From: CP2-2F sp034436355
Lineage (GTDB): Bacteria > Chloroflexota > Anaerolineae > Aggregatilineales > UBA2796
Assembly: GCA_034436355.1 (NCBI GenBank)
Contig: DAOTVQ010000043.1
Coordinates: 127,606-191,605 of the forward strand
Direction: 5' to 3'
DNA: 64,000 bases
Below are positions 33,872-42,905 of this stretch, in pieces. The notes beneath the pieces are model-generated. The model did not search any database and was not told the origin of the DNA. It was given only the letters and a program-made list of their open reading frames with translations. The position numbers and the translations under genes are program-made. The stretch's first letter is position 1, and every line of letters starts with the position of its first letter.

Positions 33872-35800
33872 TCACTCTTTCGTTGAAGGTGGTAAGGTAT
33901 TCAAGCGCGCCAAAGCTGCCTTAAGCGCGTCACGCTGCGCTTGATAAACATCTTCAGCCAATTGCCCGCGCTCAAACTGCTCATCTAAAGCGGCGATCTG
34001 CTTGATGAGCGCTGCGCTTTCGTCGGGTGCTGCCGTTCGCGCCCGATCCCGCCGATTCAGCCACAGGATCGCGCCCAGCGTACCGATCAAGAGCAGCAGC
34101 GCGCCAAAAATCACGATCACAAGGGCAGGCTCAGCCATTGGTGTGCCTGCTGCGCCAAGCGCCACACTAAGCGTGATGTTGGCATTAGCAGGCAGCGCTT
34201 CGCGCAGCGTATAGGTTGCATAGCTGCCCGTCTGCAAGACGACAGGCGCTTCATCAATGGCAAAACGCGGATCGTTAATCTGCGCGCCGCTTGCCTGTGG
34301 CACATTTACGATCAAAAGGTTGATTGGGTAGCGGTTGGGCTGATTAATTAGGATATTGGTAGCGGCAAAGGGCAGTTCGTAGCTGAATTGGAGCAGCACG
34401 ACTTCGCCGGGCAGCAGCGGCGCAATGCTCACAAGGCGCGGCTGTGGCGAGTCGGCAGCCACCACGCGGAAGCGCGCCGCTGATTCAGCCGCTAGGCGAA
34501 TGCCCGCCGCACCTATGGGTAACTCAAAGGTGAGCGAAATACGTTGATCGTCGTCAGTGCGTTGATCAGTCAGGTAGATTTGGTCACCTGTGTTGCGGAC
34601 GCGCAGCGCGCCTTGAACTAGGGCGCGGTTCGGCGCGATCACATCCACAAAGAGGCGCTGTAGCTCCACCATCACCGCCGACGGATCAGGGCTGACGCGG
34701 AACAGCGGCAAGGCAATCTCAAGCGTCTCGGTGGCGTCTTCACCCAAGAGCAGCGGCTCGCTGAACTGCGTCACAGCATCATATTCGGTGCTGGCAACAT
34801 ACACTGCGCCGCTTTGCTTCAACACGCCCTCAAACTGAAAGGTTTGGTCGGCGCGCAAGGTGGTGCGGTAGCTGGCAAGCTCACGCGGGCTGTGAACACC
34901 AAGCGCGATCACCCGCAAGGTGATCGGCTGCCCTTCCGCCAGTTGTTCCGCAGCGCGCAGCGTGCCGCGCACGGTGAACGTCTCAGGCGCGGCAATTACC
35001 GTTGGGCTAGGCGCTGCTGCTGTCGGTTCGGTCGCTTCTTCGGTAGCGGCGGGTGGTGCGCTCAGCGCGGCGGCGTAGGCAGCGCGTTCTTCAGGCGGAC
35101 GCAACAATAGCTCAGCGGAATCCCACGAAAGGGCGCGCAAAAAGGCAAGTGCCGCGTAGCGATCTGCCTCACTTAGATCGGTGAAAACGTGGTTGGGCAG
35201 GTTGGGAATGCCCTGCGTCAGGCTTTGAAAGAGCGCCACATCGCTCTTGGCGATCAGGTAGGCAGGCTCAGTCAGATCGGGCATGTTGGCACCGCCCTTG
35301 CCAACGGCGCCATGGCAGGCGGCGCAAGTTGTCTCCCAAATTTGCCCGCCGCGCCTGATCTGTTCGGGTGTGTAGTGCAGGCTGTAGGCATAGCTCACCA
35401 CATCCCAGCGCGCTTGTTCGTCAAGGCGTGTTCGCCAGGGCGGCATCAGGCAGCTTACCGCGCCGTTATTGCCGTTTGTGGTCAGCCCGAACCACGCCAA
35501 GATAGTCTTGCCGCGATTATTCGGATCGGCAAGGCGCGGCTGGCAAGCAAAAGATGCCGCGACCGGACCGTCCCATTGACCTGCGATACCATGGCACTGG
35601 GCGCAGCCTTGCCCGCCGCTGAAGATTTCCGCACCACGCGCCAAATCCACGCGGGCAGGCGGGCTGCCGAGATCGGGCGGCGGTGTGGGCGTTATAGTTG
35701 GCAGCGGCACGGTGCGGATGATGGGTGGCTCACCTGCCAAGCCGCTGCACGCACTCAGGATGAGCAAGGCACACAAGCAGAAAATGATTTTGAGGCGCAT
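33872..35800 (-). CDS. Diheme c-type cytochrome lipoprotein
   Basis: A 642-residue lipoprotein: signal with lipobox LSAC (Cys18), a Pro/Thr linker, then two cytochrome c domains with CAQCH (66-70) and CAACH (159-163) and likely methionine ligands in CLMPPW and ANMPDL. A long beta-rich region of Ig-like appearance (residues 275-540) follows, then one membrane helix (about 560-585) and a charged, coiled C-terminal segment. It is anchored at both ends and faces outward. It is followed by the ABC exporter and preceded by ccmI with a 5-base gap, so it belongs to the cytochrome maturation operon. The role of the middle domain is unknown. Confidence 0.82.
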   Translation of the reverse strand: MRLKIIFCLCALLILSACSGLAGEPPIIRTVPLPTITPTPPPDLGSPPARVDLARGAEIFSGGQGCAQCHGIAGQWDGPVAASFACQPRLADPNNRGKTILAWFGLTTNGNNGAVSCLMPPWRTRLDEQARWDVVSYAYSLHYTPEQIRRGGQIWETTCAACHGAVGKGGANMPDLTEPAYLIAKSDVALFQSLTQGIPNLPNHVFTDLSEADRYAALAFLRALSWDSAELLLRPPEERAAYAAALSAPPAATEEATEPTAAAPSPTVIAAPETFTVRGTLRAAEQLAEGQPITLRVIALGVHSPRELASYRTTLRADQTFQFEGVLKQSGAVYVASTEYDAVTQFSEPLLLGEDATETLEIALPLFRVSPDPSAVMVELQRLFVDVIAPNRALVQGALRVRNTGDQIYLTDQRTDDDQRISLTFELPIGAAGIRLAAESAARFRVVAADSPQPRLVSIAPLLPGEVVLLQFSYELPFAATNILINQPNRYPINLLIVNVPQASGAQINDPRFAIDEAPVVLQTGSYATYTLREALPANANITLSVALGAAGTPMAEPALVIVIFGALLLLIGTLGAILWLNRRDRARTAAPDESAALIKQIAALDEQFERGQLAEDVYQAQRDALKAALARLNTLPPSTKE

Positions 35801-35805
35801 AGATT

Positions 35806-36156
35806 TCAGGACTCGGTTTTGGGTTGACGGGCAGCACGAATAGCCGCTTCAAGGGCAGCTTCGCGCTCTGATTCTAGGCGCTGCGAAAGGGCAGTGCCAC
35901 GCTGGATCAACGCCTCGCGCTGCGGCAGATAGTCTTCGCGGGCAATTTTGCCAGTCTGGTGGTCAAATTCAAGATCGCGCAGTGCTTGCAGCACTGCCTC
36001 GCGCTCTTGGGCAAGCTGCTGCACAAGCGGCATTTTGCCAAATTCCACCGTGAACTCGCTCTCTGTTTTGGCACGGCGGCTCAGCAGTGGGAGCAGGATC
36101 ACGAGCAAGGCAAAGGCGCTGAAGAAAATCAGCAGCAGGTAGCCGCCTAGACTCAT
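35806..36156 (-). CDS. CcmI-like cytochrome c biogenesis protein
   Basis: A 116-residue protein with one N-terminal helix (residues 5-27) followed by a charged coiled coil containing REAVLQALRDLEFDHQTGKI and REDYLPQREAL, the CcmI N-terminal pattern. The TPR-containing C-terminal part of proteobacterial CcmI is absent. It overlaps the thioredoxin-like gene by four bases. CcmI is thought to present apocytochrome for heme attachment. Confidence 0.75.
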   Translation of the reverse strand: MSLGGYLLLIFFSAFALLVILLPLLSRRAKTESEFTVEFGKMPLVQQLAQEREAVLQALRDLEFDHQTGKIAREDYLPQREALIQRGTALSQRLESEREAALEAAIRAARQPKTES

Positions 36157-36707
36157 GGTTGTGCGCCTTCTGCCAAAAGCGCCTCGATGAGTGGTCGTAA
36201 GGCTCTGGCGCTGGTCGGTGCGATGATCACATGCGCGATCTTGCCTTGCCGATCTAGGATATAGGTCTCTGGCACGCCGCGTATACGGAAGGCGCGGGCA
36301 ATTCGGCTGCCGTCGTCATGCCCTGTAGGATACTCCACACCAAATTCGGCGATGAAGCCGAGCGCGTCACGTTCGTTATCTAGGTGTCCGATGCCGATCA
36401 TGGCGAAATCACGGCTGCGGAATTCATCCCACACCGCGTTCAGTTCGGCTGCTTCCGAACGGCACGGACCGCACCAACTTGCCCAAAAGTTGATCAGAAC
36501 CACCTTGCCGCGCTGTTCGCTTAGGTCAAAGCTGCCATCCGTGTAGGTTCGCAAGGTGAAGACCGGCGCCAAGCCGCTGCTAAGCTGCCCTTGATTGTTC
36601 TGAAGCAGCACAAAGCCCAACCCAATCACGATCAGCAGCGGCAAGATCAGGCTCAGCGGCACAAGCCACACCCTGCGGTGGCGCACAGATGGCACAGGAT
36701 CAGACAT
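36153..36707 (-). CDS. ccmG: Thioredoxin-like protein of cytochrome c maturation (CcmG/ResA type)
   Basis: A 184-residue membrane-anchored thioredoxin-like protein. The helix at 16-36 is followed by a TlpA-type fold with FDLSEQRGKVVLINFWAS leading into the redox site WCGPC, then the IRGVPETYILD cis-proline segment. In cytochrome c maturation it reduces the CxxCH thiols of apocytochromes before heme ligation. It sits between ccmH and ccmI, overlapping the latter, which supports this role over a general disulfide role. Confidence 0.88.
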   Translation of the reverse strand: MSDPVPSVRHRRVWLVPLSLILPLLIVIGLGFVLLQNNQGQLSSGLAPVFTLRTYTDGSFDLSEQRGKVVLINFWASWCGPCRSEAAELNAVWDEFRSRDFAMIGIGHLDNERDALGFIAEFGVEYPTGHDDGSRIARAFRIRGVPETYILDRQGKIAHVIIAPTSARALRPLIEALLAEGAQP

Positions 36708-36710
36708 CGC

Positions 36711-37199
36711 TCAAAAACGCTCCTCTAGTTCGCGCTCTAAGGCGGCACGGTACGGATCATCAGTGCGTGGCGGCACAGCCGTCTGGGGTGGCTCAGCGGG
36801 CTGTTGGCTGCGCCACCGCCAAAGTGTGAAGGCTGCCAGCACGCCAATCACACCGATCAGGATGAAGGGCAGCGCCACCGTGAAGAACTGCAAGGTCGGA
36901 TCGGTAGGCGTGCCGACGGCAATCTGCCCAAAGCGCGCTACAAAATATTCGCGCACTTCCTGCTGGGACATGCCGCACGCCAATAGATCGCGCACCTGTT
37001 CGCGCCAAAGCGCGCAGGCTTCAGTTGGGCAGACTTCCAGCGGCACATTTTCGCAGACCGGGCAATATAAACCTTTCGAGACGCGGTTCACATCATCGGC
37101 AGTGACGGGCTGTGTGCAATCAGGGTCGCTCTGCGCGCTGATCGGCGCGCCGAACGCCAACAAGCAGAGCAAGACGATCAAGCCAGCAGCACGACTCAT
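36711..37199 (-). CDS. ccmH: CcmH (CycL) cytochrome c biogenesis protein
   Basis: A 162-residue protein with a signal peptide (1-22, ending ISAQ), the redox motif LYCPVC near residue 48 (usual form LRCPVC), ALWREQVRDLLACGMSQQEV and YFVARFGQ, then a C-terminal helix (108-128) and a short tail. CcmH works with CcmF to deliver heme to apocytochrome thiols. An additional pair of cysteines (PLEVCPTEAC) sits soon after the motif. It precedes ccmG by 3 bases. Confidence 0.92.
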   Translation of the reverse strand: MSRAAGLIVLLCLLAFGAPISAQSDPDCTQPVTADDVNRVSKGLYCPVCENVPLEVCPTEACALWREQVRDLLACGMSQQEVREYFVARFGQIAVGTPTDPTLQFFTVALPFILIGVIGVLAAFTLWRWRSQQPAEPPQTAVPPRTDDPYRAALERELEERF

Positions 37200-37231
37200 A
37201 ATACTTCCTTACTTTCAAAATAAAATACACC

Positions 37232-39298
37232 TCAATCCCCGGCGATTTGCAGGCTGCCCGGCGCACGCGCTTCTGCCACCTTTTCCGCCAATTCACGGCG
37301 CGGATCGGGATAGGCTGCCAAAAGCGTGCCAATCATCAGCAGGATGCCGCCCCACCAAATCAGGTTGACCAACGGATTGAGGTAGACCTTGAAGGTGATC
37401 CTATCGCCCTGATGATTGGTCAGCAGCACATAAAAATCGCTCTCCAGCGTCGTGTGCTGCCCGGCGATGCTCATCGGCGTGCCGCGCTCGCCGAAGAAAT
37501 CCTTGCGCGGACGTATCTCGCCCACGTACTGCCCATCGCGGAATACGCTCACATTGGCGATGATCATTGTGCGCCCATCATCTGCAGTTGCCTCAAAGGC
37601 GTCATTATAGCGCATGGTCATGTTGCCAAGCGTGATCGTCTGCCCTGCACTGAGCGTCTGCTGCGTTTCCTGCTGATAGACTGTGCTTGCCACCACACCG
37701 ATCCCGATCACCACAACGGCGAGGTGGATGAAATAGCCACCGTAGCGGCTGCGATTGCGCTCAAAAAGCCGATTGAGCGCCGTAACGAAATTTTCGCCAC
37801 GCGCCATGCGCGCCCGCACGCCGCGATAGTATTCCCACAGCACGGTGTAGCCGGCGAGGAAGATCATCCCGTAGCTGAGGAAGGCGCCCGGCTCGCGTGT
37901 GCCAAGCACGATCAGGCTAAGCACAGTGAAGAAGGTTAGCAGCAACGGCACGCGCAGCGCCATTCCAAGCGCCCGCCATGAAGCGCGCTTCCATGCGACG
38001 GCAGGTGCCACGCCCATCAGCACATAGATTGCCCCGAAGAGCGGCACGACGACGGCGTTATAGTATTCCGCGCCGAGCGTGATTGGCTGCCCCGTCAGCA
38101 GTTCGGTGAAGACAGGTGCATACGTTCCCCACAGCACCATGATCACCACGCCAATAAATAACCAGTTGTTCAAAATGAACATGCTCTCACGGCTGAGCAA
38201 GCCTTCTAGCCGATGATCAGACGCCAGCTCACCACGGCTCCAGCGCCATGCCCACAGCCCTAAGCAGCCAAGCGTTGCCGCGCCGAAAAAAAGCAGCAGC
38301 GGCATCCCGATATTGCTTTGCGCGAAGCTGTGGACGCTTGCCACAATGCCGCTGCGCGTGCTAAAGGTGCCAAGGATAACCAGCAGAAAGGTGAAGATGA
38401 TCAGGAACATATTCCACGTCTTGAGCATCCCGCGCCGTTCCTGAATCATGATGCTGTGCAGAAACGCTGTGCCAGTCAGCCACGGCAGCAGTGCCACATT
38501 CTCGACCGGATCCCAGCCCCAGTAGCCGCCCCAGCCCAGCACGTCATATGCCCAACGCCCACCTAGGATCAAGCCCGCACTCAGGAATAACCACGCAATC
38601 AGCGTCCAGCGGCGCGTGGCGCGTATCCAGTTGGTGTTAAGCTGACCGCTGGCAAGGGCAGCCATCGCAAAGGCGAACGGGATGGTCATACCGACGTAGC
38701 CGCCATAGAGCATGGGCGGATGAATGACCATGCCGAAATGCCGCAGCAACGGATTCAAGCCCTGCCCATCACGCGGGAAGAACAGCACCGCCTCTGGCGA
38801 CGGCTGAAAGACGCTTGCCACAGGCTGCGCCGCGTTGGGCAGCAGCCAAAAGCGCGCAAACGGATTCTCGTACAGCACGACCAGAATCATGAAGAACGCC
38901 AGCACAATGGCTGAAAAAGTAACCATCCATGGCATGAGGCGGCGTTCACTGCGCCAGTTGATCAGCACAGCCACACCGACGAAGGCACTCAACATCCATG
39001 ACCAGAACATCAGCGAACCCGGCTGACCGCCCCACAACGCCGTAATTTTGAAGAAGGTCGGCTCGCTGATCTGCGTGACCGACCAGACGTATTGAATTTC
39101 AAAATGTCCCGTCAGTTGGGCAACCACCATCGCAAGGCAGGCGATGCTCAGCAGCGGCAGGGTGAATAACAAGCTGTTGCGCGCACTCACAATCCAGCGG
39201 TCAGCCTGATTCAGGGCGCCATACATACCGATCAAGGCGGCAAACACAGCGCAAATCAGCGCTAAGCCTGTTGTAACAATTCCCAGTTCAGCCAGCAT
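37232..39298 (-). CDS. ccmF: CcmF heme lyase subunit
   Basis: A 688-residue polytopic protein with about 14 membrane helices. The conserved heme-handling (WWD) region is GWGGYWGWDPVENVALLPWL, read near residues 260-280. Flanking His-containing segments (FGMVIHPPMLYGGY, SVHSFAQSNIG) also match CcmF. It ligates heme to CxxCH motifs outside the membrane. First gene of the ccmF-ccmH-ccmG-ccmI-cytochrome run; ccmABCDE, needed to supply heme in system I, are not in the window. The multiheme proteins at 8.5-12.4 kb would be major clients. Confidence 0.95.
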   Translation of the reverse strand: MLAELGIVTTGLALICAVFAALIGMYGALNQADRWIVSARNSLLFTLPLLSIACLAMVVAQLTGHFEIQYVWSVTQISEPTFFKITALWGGQPGSLMFWSWMLSAFVGVAVLINWRSERRLMPWMVTFSAIVLAFFMILVVLYENPFARFWLLPNAAQPVASVFQPSPEAVLFFPRDGQGLNPLLRHFGMVIHPPMLYGGYVGMTIPFAFAMAALASGQLNTNWIRATRRWTLIAWLFLSAGLILGGRWAYDVLGWGGYWGWDPVENVALLPWLTGTAFLHSIMIQERRGMLKTWNMFLIIFTFLLVILGTFSTRSGIVASVHSFAQSNIGMPLLLFFGAATLGCLGLWAWRWSRGELASDHRLEGLLSRESMFILNNWLFIGVVIMVLWGTYAPVFTELLTGQPITLGAEYYNAVVVPLFGAIYVLMGVAPAVAWKRASWRALGMALRVPLLLTFFTVLSLIVLGTREPGAFLSYGMIFLAGYTVLWEYYRGVRARMARGENFVTALNRLFERNRSRYGGYFIHLAVVVIGIGVVASTVYQQETQQTLSAGQTITLGNMTMRYNDAFEATADDGRTMIIANVSVFRDGQYVGEIRPRKDFFGERGTPMSIAGQHTTLESDFYVLLTNHQGDRITFKVYLNPLVNLIWWGGILLMIGTLLAAYPDPRRELAEKVAEARAPGSLQIAGD

Positions 39299-39308
39299 AG
39301 GTCACCTC

Positions 39309-40757
39309 CTACTTGCGCCGCAGAGCGCCCAACCCATTGAACATCATAATCGCAGGCAGCGCGAAAAGCCACCCCAAGCAGCCTAGCCGCTGCTGATAGG
39401 AACTCGTCTCATGCACACCCTGAGCGCGCTGGCTTGGCAGCGGTGGCACCGCCGATGGACTCAGCTCACCGGTCAGGGTGCGGCGTGCATCCCGCACCAC
39501 GCCTTTGGCAACCGTAAGAATGACGCGGCGTGTGGTCATTAATGTATCGGCACTGCCCATGCGCGAAGGCACCCGCGCCAAGACTTCCGAGACTTCGGGG
39601 CTTTCCATCAGATAGCGTCCGAGCAAGCGCTGAAAGCCATTCGACGGCGCGAGGTTGGCGCGTGCGGCAAGCGTGTTGAAATAAACGGGCAAAGTCTCTG
39701 CCTCTAGCGACTCTTTGTAGCGCGACATCGCTGTGATGTAGCCAAAGCTGCCGCGTTTATATGCCAAATACTGCTCAGCAAACGCCTTCGCGCTGAAAAT
39801 GGCATCATAAATACCCTGCCCGCCGAGTGGGTCTTTGTGATGGACAGCATCACCGACCAACGCCCAGCCGGCGCCAAACGGCTGCCGATAGTAGTTGGGC
39901 GTGTGCTTCAAGCCGCGCACCGTCGTGATGCGCTCTGCGCCCTGCAAGCGCGCCCATACACGCGGCGCATTTTGCAACAGCGCCGTGTAGAGTGCTTCTG
40001 GCTCGCCCGCGCCCTGCGAAAAGCGCGCAACGGTCTGGCTGTGTGCTTCGCAAACGACGGCTGTCGTGCCATCGGCGCTGTCCATCATCAGGTAGCCTAA
40101 TCCATCCAATGTGCCGTGCGCCACCATCAGCGGCTCGTCAATGTCATAAGGCTGCACATGCCGCCAATAGGCATAGTAGAGCGAGGTGGTTGGTGCATCA
40201 TCCACATTGTAGAAGGGTGCGTTCACCTTGCGCGCCACCAATGACCAGCGCCCATCGGCACCGACGACCATCTCAGCGTAGAAAGTCTCCAGATCGCGGC
40301 TGCCATGCCGTCTGCCTGTCACGCCGATCACGCGCTCGCCTTCCCACAGCAAGTCGCTAACACCAAAGCCCTGCAAGGCGGTCACGCCGTCTGTATTGGC
40401 AGCCTGTTCCCACAGCGCGTTATCAAAGCGCGCCCGATCAATGGCGTAGGCATAGTCGCGCCCGCGATCTTCGGGGATGGTTGCCACAGCGCGGAAGTAA
40501 TCCCGCGATTCGCTGATCATCTTGCGGATTTTGGGCGTGTTATGGGCGTAGGCTGCCTCATCAGCACCGATCTCATCCAGCAGCGCCATTGTGCAGGCGT
40601 AGATGATCGGGCTGGAAACAGCGGGCAGGCTTGGGAAAGTTGCCCGATCCAAGAGCAGGACGCGCAAACCAGCTTGGGCAAGGCGCGTGGCTAAGGTGGC
40701 GCCGGCAGGTCTGCCACCAACGATGATCACATCAAAGCGTGCTTCTGATAAAGGCAT
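39309..40757 (-). CDS. FAD-dependent monooxygenase or reductase (PHBH fold)
   Basis: A 482-residue flavoprotein. The Rossmann start is FDVIIVGGRPAGATLATRLA, then DRARFDNALW, the mid MVVGADGRWSLVAR (DG motif) and the second FAD motif ALVGDAVHHKDPLGGQGIYDA. This is the aromatic hydroxylase/geranylgeranyl reductase superfamily; substrate unknown. One C-terminal hydrophobic helix suggests membrane contact. The ATG at 40757 begins the Rossmann strand, while longer in-frame starts would run into the divergent promoter region. The gene lies 10 bases before ccmF in the same direction and may be the first of that operon. Confidence 0.88.
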   Translation of the reverse strand: MPLSEARFDVIIVGGRPAGATLATRLAQAGLRVLLLDRATFPSLPAVSSPIIYACTMALLDEIGADEAAYAHNTPKIRKMISESRDYFRAVATIPEDRGRDYAYAIDRARFDNALWEQAANTDGVTALQGFGVSDLLWEGERVIGVTGRRHGSRDLETFYAEMVVGADGRWSLVARKVNAPFYNVDDAPTTSLYYAYWRHVQPYDIDEPLMVAHGTLDGLGYLMMDSADGTTAVVCEAHSQTVARFSQGAGEPEALYTALLQNAPRVWARLQGAERITTVRGLKHTPNYYRQPFGAGWALVGDAVHHKDPLGGQGIYDAIFSAKAFAEQYLAYKRGSFGYITAMSRYKESLEAETLPVYFNTLAARANLAPSNGFQRLLGRYLMESPEVSEVLARVPSRMGSADTLMTTRRVILTVAKGVVRDARRTLTGELSPSAVPPLPSQRAQGVHETSSYQQRLGCLGWLFALPAIMMFNGLGALRRK

Positions 40758-40797
40758 CGTCAAACATCTCGATAAAACTTGTGGGCGTGCTGCCAAG

Positions 40798-40806
40798 ATT
40801 GTAACA
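40798..40806 (-). promoter_or_regulatory. Extended -10 element before the FAD monooxygenase
   Basis: TGTTACAAT read on the minus strand, about 40 bases before the start. No good -35 is present. This would serve the monooxygenase and possibly the ccm genes behind it. Confidence 0.4.
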
Positions 40807-40908
40807 AAATTCACGTTCAGTTGCCGAATGCGGCGTGCGCCTAACTTACCCAATCTGCACCTTTTGGGATACACTTTAAGGTGCGTGGCATTCAGCAAGG
40901 AAGTTCAG

Positions 40909-41700
40909 GTGCAGCGGATTGAGCCTGCTGGCGGTGCAGTCTATTATCAATTTGAGATGTGGGCAAATCACAGCCTGCTGCGGCACGGAGTCTTTACGCG
41001 GCTGGGCGGCAGCAGCCAACCACCTTTCGATGCCCTGAACGTGGGCGGCACAGTTGGCGATGCTATTGAGCATGTGCGCGCCAACCTCAACCAAATCTAC
41101 GAAACGCTGGGCATGGAGGGCAGCCGCGCTTGCACGGTTTGGCAAGTTCACAGCGCGGATAGCATTGTGGTGAGCAGCCGCCCACAGGGCAGGCAGTGGT
41201 TGGCGCGTGCTGACGGCATGGTGACAGATCGGCGTGGTGTGCCGCTAACAATGCGCTTTGCCGATTGCACACCGATTTTGCTCTATGATCCGAAGCATCA
41301 CGCAATCGGGATCGCACATGCGGGCTGGCGGGGGACAGTCAACGGGGCTGCTGTGAGCGCCTTGCGCGCCATGCAGACCGCCTATGGCACGCAGCCCGCC
41401 GATGTGCAGGCAGCCATCGGACCGAGCATTAGCGTAGAGCGCTATCAGGTGGGTGAGGAAGTGGTGCAGGCGGCTGCCCACGCCTTTGGCAGCCTAGAGG
41501 GCATCATCCGCCGCGCCGAAGATGGCAGCGCCTATTTTGACTTGTGGGAGGCGAATCGGCAGGCGTTGGCGCGAGCGGGAGTCCGCCACATTGAGATCAG
41601 CGGCATTTGCACAGCCACACATACTAATGAGTTTTACTCGCACCGTGCCGAACGCGGCAAAACAGGTCGCTTTGCTGCCGTTTTTATGTTGGGTGAATGA
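40909..41700 (+). CDS. pgeF: Peptidoglycan editing factor PgeF (YfiH, laccase-domain)
   Basis: A 263-residue multicopper-oxidase-like protein of the YfiH family; homologues have been tied to removal of wrongly built peptidoglycan precursors and to purine nucleoside cleavage. Metal-site residues are visible in WQVHSAD (His), FADCTPIL (Cys) and IAHAGWRGT (His), with GPSISVERYQVGEEV and HRAERGKTGRFA near the end. The GTG at 909 is chosen because AAGGAAG lies five bases upstream and the length fits. A longer in-frame ATG would overlap the divergent gene. It overlaps yggS by four bases, the order seen in many bacteria. Confidence 0.92.
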   Translation: MQRIEPAGGAVYYQFEMWANHSLLRHGVFTRLGGSSQPPFDALNVGGTVGDAIEHVRANLNQIYETLGMEGSRACTVWQVHSADSIVVSSRPQGRQWLARADGMVTDRRGVPLTMRFADCTPILLYDPKHHAIGIAHAGWRGTVNGAAVSALRAMQTAYGTQPADVQAAIGPSISVERYQVGEEVVQAAAHAFGSLEGIIRRAEDGSAYFDLWEANRQALARAGVRHIEISGICTATHTNEFYSHRAERGKTGRFAAVFMLGE

Positions 41701-42428
41701 TGATGAGCGCACTTGCCGAACGTTTAGAAGCAGTCCGCCTTGAGATCGCCGCAGCTTGCCAGCGTGTCAATCGCCCGGTGGACTCGGTGACGCTGATCGC
41801 GGTCAGCAAAACGCACCCAAGCAGCCTTATCCAAGAGGCAATAGGTTATGGGCAGCTCGATTTTGGCGAAAGCCGCGTTGAAGAAGCACTCCGCAAGATC
41901 GGTGAGATCGGCGGCGCCGCCACATGGCATATGATTGGGCATGTGCAAAGCCGCAAAGCAAAGGATGTCATCGCGCTCTTCGACTGCGTTCACTCGTTGG
42001 ATAGTGCGCGCTTGGCAGAGCGCTATGCACGCCTGCTTGCCGAAGGCGTGCGTGACTCGCGCCCATTCCGTGTTCTAATTGAGGTCAATATCTCAGGCGA
42101 ACTGACTAAAAGCGGTGTTCAGGCTGCCAATTGGCAAGCTAACCGTGCTGTGCGCGAAATGCTGTGGGCAGAGGTGCGCCAAATGGTTGGGCTGCCGCGT
42201 GTGGAAGTGGAAGGGTTGATGACCATCGCGCCGATTGTGAGCAACCCGGAGCAGGCACGCCCTTATTTTGCCAGCTTGCGCGCCCTGCGTGATGCACTTG
42301 CCGAAGATTTTCCGCAGGCAAGGTGGGAGTGCCTGAGCATGGGCATGACGGATGACTACCCGATTGCTATTGAAGAAGGTGCAACGCACATCCGTGTTGG
42401 GCGTGCCATTTTTGGCGAACGTAGCTAA
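41697..42428 (+). CDS. yggS: YggS family pyridoxal phosphate homeostasis protein
   Basis: A 243-residue alanine-racemase-fold protein that binds PLP through the lysine in LIAVSKTHP. Further signs: LDFGESRVEEAL, WHMIGHVQSRKAK, LIEVNISGE with TKSG, VEGLMTIAP and SMGMTDDYPIAIEEGATHIRVG. It buffers free PLP rather than catalysing. The ATG overlaps the pgeF stop. Its presence in the same window as pdxT is likely coincidental. Confidence 0.95.
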   Translation: MMMSALAERLEAVRLEIAAACQRVNRPVDSVTLIAVSKTHPSSLIQEAIGYGQLDFGESRVEEALRKIGEIGGAATWHMIGHVQSRKAKDVIALFDCVHSLDSARLAERYARLLAEGVRDSRPFRVLIEVNISGELTKSGVQAANWQANRAVREMLWAEVRQMVGLPRVEVEGLMTIAPIVSNPEQARPYFASLRALRDALAEDFPQARWECLSMGMTDDYPIAIEEGATHIRVGRAIFGERS

Positions 42429-42479
42429 AAGCTGCGACTAGACAGCGCCTTGTGCGTATAGCTAAATGTACAAGCCAAC

Positions 42480-42509
42480 TTGCATTCAACGGGTGTAGTG
42501 CGGCATACT
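42480..42509 (+). promoter_or_regulatory. Candidate promoter of yggT
   Basis: TTGCAT, 18-base spacer, CATACT, ending 25 bases before the yggT start. The -10 lies in an imperfect GTGC/GCAC dyad. Confidence 0.4.
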
Positions 42510-42534
42510 GCACCATCCTTAAGGAGTAGTTTCA

Positions 42535-42798
42535 ATGTTGCTGATTGAACTGGTACGGTTCATCTTTCTCATCTTTCAATTGCTCATCTTGGCACGCATT
42601 TTGATGAGCTGGCTCAACCCTGATCCCAACAATGCGCTAGTCAGCGTTGTTCATCAACTGACCGAGCCGATCTTGGCGCCCATTCGCCGCTTGCTGCCGC
42701 CGAGCGGCATGTTTGATTTCAGCCCATTGGTGGCAATGATCGGCTCAATCGTGCTGGAGGCACTCATCATCCAGTTCATTATCGCCCTGTTGCGCTAA
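42535..42798 (+). CDS. yggT: YggT family membrane protein
   Basis: An 87-residue protein with two membrane helices (about 5-22 and 62-85) separated by the family motif ILMSWLNPDPNN and LTEPILAPIRRLLPP. YggT proteins are linked to cell division or shape and to osmotic stress; no enzyme activity is known. AAGGAG stands about ten bases before the ATG. It sits in the usual yggS-yggT-DUF167 neighbourhood. Confidence 0.93.
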   Translation: MLLIELVRFIFLIFQLLILARILMSWLNPDPNNALVSVVHQLTEPILAPIRRLLPPSGMFDFSPLVAMIGSIVLEALIIQFIIALLR

Positions 42799-42819
42799 AA
42801 GATAACTTATCCAAAGCGG

Positions 42820-42840
42820 GCGGCAGGTTGCTGCTTTTTT
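42820..42840 (+). terminator. Rho-independent terminator after yggT
   Basis: GCGGCA and TGCTGC form a 6-base stem with one G-T pair and a 3-base loop, followed by six Ts. Confidence 0.6.
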
Positions 42841-42846
42841 CGCTAG

Positions 42847-42874
42847 TTGCTACACGGCTTTTTTAAGCTATCAT
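42847..42874 (+). promoter_or_regulatory. Candidate promoter of the DUF167 gene
   Basis: TTGCTA, 16-base spacer, TATCAT, about 31 bases upstream of the ATG. It follows the yggT terminator, giving the small gene its own start. Confidence 0.45.
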
Positions 42875-42905
42875 TAGAGCATGAGCCACAGATAAGGAGT
42901 CGGGC

